Part shown: in pieces, positions 63,244 through 64,000 of the stretch
Layout of the letters: each line of letters opens with the position of its first letter
Numbering within the stretch: position 1 is the stretch's first letter
Assembly: GCA_051861545.1 (NCBI GenBank)
Contig: JBIMKP010000022.1
Span: forward strand, 1-64,000
Source: CAISCU01 sp051861545
GTDB taxonomy: Bacteria; Bacteroidota; Bacteroidia; UKL13-3
Reading direction: 5' to 3'
DNA: 64,000 bases
Program-made: the position numbers and the translations under genes
The notes under the pieces: model-generated
The model's database searches: none
What the model was told of the DNA's origin: nothing
The model's input: the letters and a program-made list of their open reading frames with translations, nothing else

Positions 63244-64000
63244 TTAAGGGTTTAACTTTAGTTTAAGAAGAAAAATTGAAGTACACACACGGTCATGAAA
63301 AACAGGATCCGACACCATGTTGGTATTGCTGAGTTTTACCGTATTCGCCCCGGGATCGTAATCACAATCATCGGCATGGTTGAAGGTACCAACCACTATC
63401 ATGTTGCCTGATTTGTCCACTGTCCAGTCGTAAACCCTTTCTTCTCCCACACCACCAAAATGAGTCAAGGAAATGAGGTTGTCGTAATCATCGCTATTAG
63501 TTACAATAAAATCTGTATAACCTCTTGCCAAAAAAGTGCTATTTCCAGATTTTCCTTCATAGAAATAGCGCAACGAATCATTGGTATTATTCATGTCACC
63601 AATAGAGTTGGTTCCAGTTATACTTGTTGCTGCCACAGAACCGCTACGGTTGTAATTTTTACTCATAAAACGGCTCACTGTGCGGGCATGCAGAAACTGG
63701 CCTGCTGTATCAAAGTCGGCAACAAAGCCGGGGAATTCTGCTGAACCAGAAACAAAGAAGGAGTCGATACTGGGATCAACATCGATCTGCTGCTGGTAGG
63801 GTAAATAGCCAGTAGCCTTTAAGCGATTTTTATAAAGGCTAATATCTGAGTTGATGAAAGGCTTAGTCCACATGCGTGTGCCGTTTTCAGCATACTTTAC
63901 CAGCCATTGTTGAGGTGTTTGGCACATGGATTTGGCATCTAATAATGTACAATAGATGATGCCTTTGTCATCCACATCAAATGAAGTTATACCGGTATAA
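63244..64000 (-). CDS. Secreted beta-propeller-type protein, 5' end outside the window
   Basis: The frame is open to the edge of the window, so the 5' end is missing; the readable part has about 250 residues. Segments such as GVGEERVYDWTVDKSGNMIV, VGTFNHADDCDYDPGANTVK and GEFP-like repeats, and LHARTVSRFMSKNYNRSGSV, fit SBBP-type propeller repeats. It ends FLLKLKLNP 12 nt before the next gene start, so both genes are probably one operon. Higher GC content and codon usage like the following gene. Confidence 0.7.
   Translation of the reverse strand, partial: YTGITSFDVDDKGIIYCTLLDAKSMCQTPQQWLVKYAENGTRMWTKPFINSDISLYKNRLKATGYLPYQQQIDVDPSIDSFFVSGSAEFPGFVADFDTAGQFLHARTVSRFMSKNYNRSGSVAATSITGTNSIGDMNNTNDSLRYFYEGKSGNSTFLARGYTDFIVTNSDDYDNLISLTHFGGVGEERVYDWTVDKSGNMIVVGTFNHADDCDYDPGANTVKLSNTNMVSDPVFHDRVCTSIFLLKLKLNP

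Noticed and set aside
1..64000. tRNA or rRNA genes and replication origin
   Set aside because: No cloverleaf-like GC-rich segments with TTCGANTC signatures, no rRNA blocks, and no dnaA-box cluster were recognised by eye; a covariance-model scan could still find a tRNA.

Overview
The window is chromosomal DNA of a low-GC member of the Bacteroidota (Sphingobacteriia/Chitinophagia- or Flavobacteriia-like). The evidence is several very large secreted proteins with type IX secretion C-terminal domains (both the short type A form and the 'gliding motility' type B form), SBBP/PKD repeat proteins, DUF3667 and MBL-rhodanese proteins typical of the phylum, promoters of the phylum type TTG-N20-TAnnTTTG, and starts without Shine-Dalgarno sequences. 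No rRNA, tRNA or CRISPR array was recognised. One structural RNA, RNase P RNA, is clear.

Layout. 1-3.6 kb is accessory DNA: a REP-associated tyrosine transposase (RAYT) gene bracketed by palindromes and followed by a 244-bp tandem repeat, a RelE/ParE-type toxin-antitoxin pair, a GNAT enzyme, and a HigB toxin gene with an in-frame stop beside an intact HigA gene. 3.7-5.7 kb holds three unknown envelope genes. 5.9-8.3 kb is the tyrosine catabolism pair hmgA-hppD. 8.4-18.5 kb holds a GNAT enzyme, a DUF3667 protein, a 1470-residue secreted repeat protein, parE and fmt. 18.5-22.7 kb is a minus-strand run of two methyltransferases, two GNATs (one split by a mobile repeat), a class A beta-lactamase and a lipoprotein. 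22.7-34.4 kb is mostly core: Sua5/TsaC, a sigma-54 response regulator, a fructosamine-kinase-like enzyme, rnpB, ppk1, a sulfane-sulfur operon with an ArsR repressor, a glycosyltransferase and a CCA-adding/HD enzyme. 34.7-43.7 kb is dominated by secreted T9SS proteins. 43.7-46.3 kb carries Sir2, ACMSD and AIM24-family genes.

From about 46.3 to 61.1 kb the DNA is clearly accessory: small unrelated genes nearly all on the minus strand, broken genes (an Abi-like remnant, a frameshifted SMI1/KNR4 gene, a membrane protein probably cut by a repeat), a Fic protein, an amine oxidase and a decayed IS3-type element. Two kinds of repeat shape it. One is a roughly 250-bp MITE-like element with terminal inverted repeats AGGGCC(T/C)GCTGAAAA and target duplications, present three times in the window (20.2, 34.4 and 52.6 kb). 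The other is a roughly 100-bp element found five times (47.3, 53.8, 54.4, 56.2 and 59.1 kb); four copies embed a perfect Bacteroidota promoter that always fires toward the adjacent minus-strand gene. The last 3 kb (61.2-64 kb) is a pair of secreted T9SS genes with visibly higher GC.

The most unusual signals are the promoter-carrying repeat array, the MITE family with its clear gene disruption, and the RAYT/palindrome/tandem-repeat complex at the left end. Frames and coordinates were read by eye. Family calls rest on motif recognition and no database was searched.
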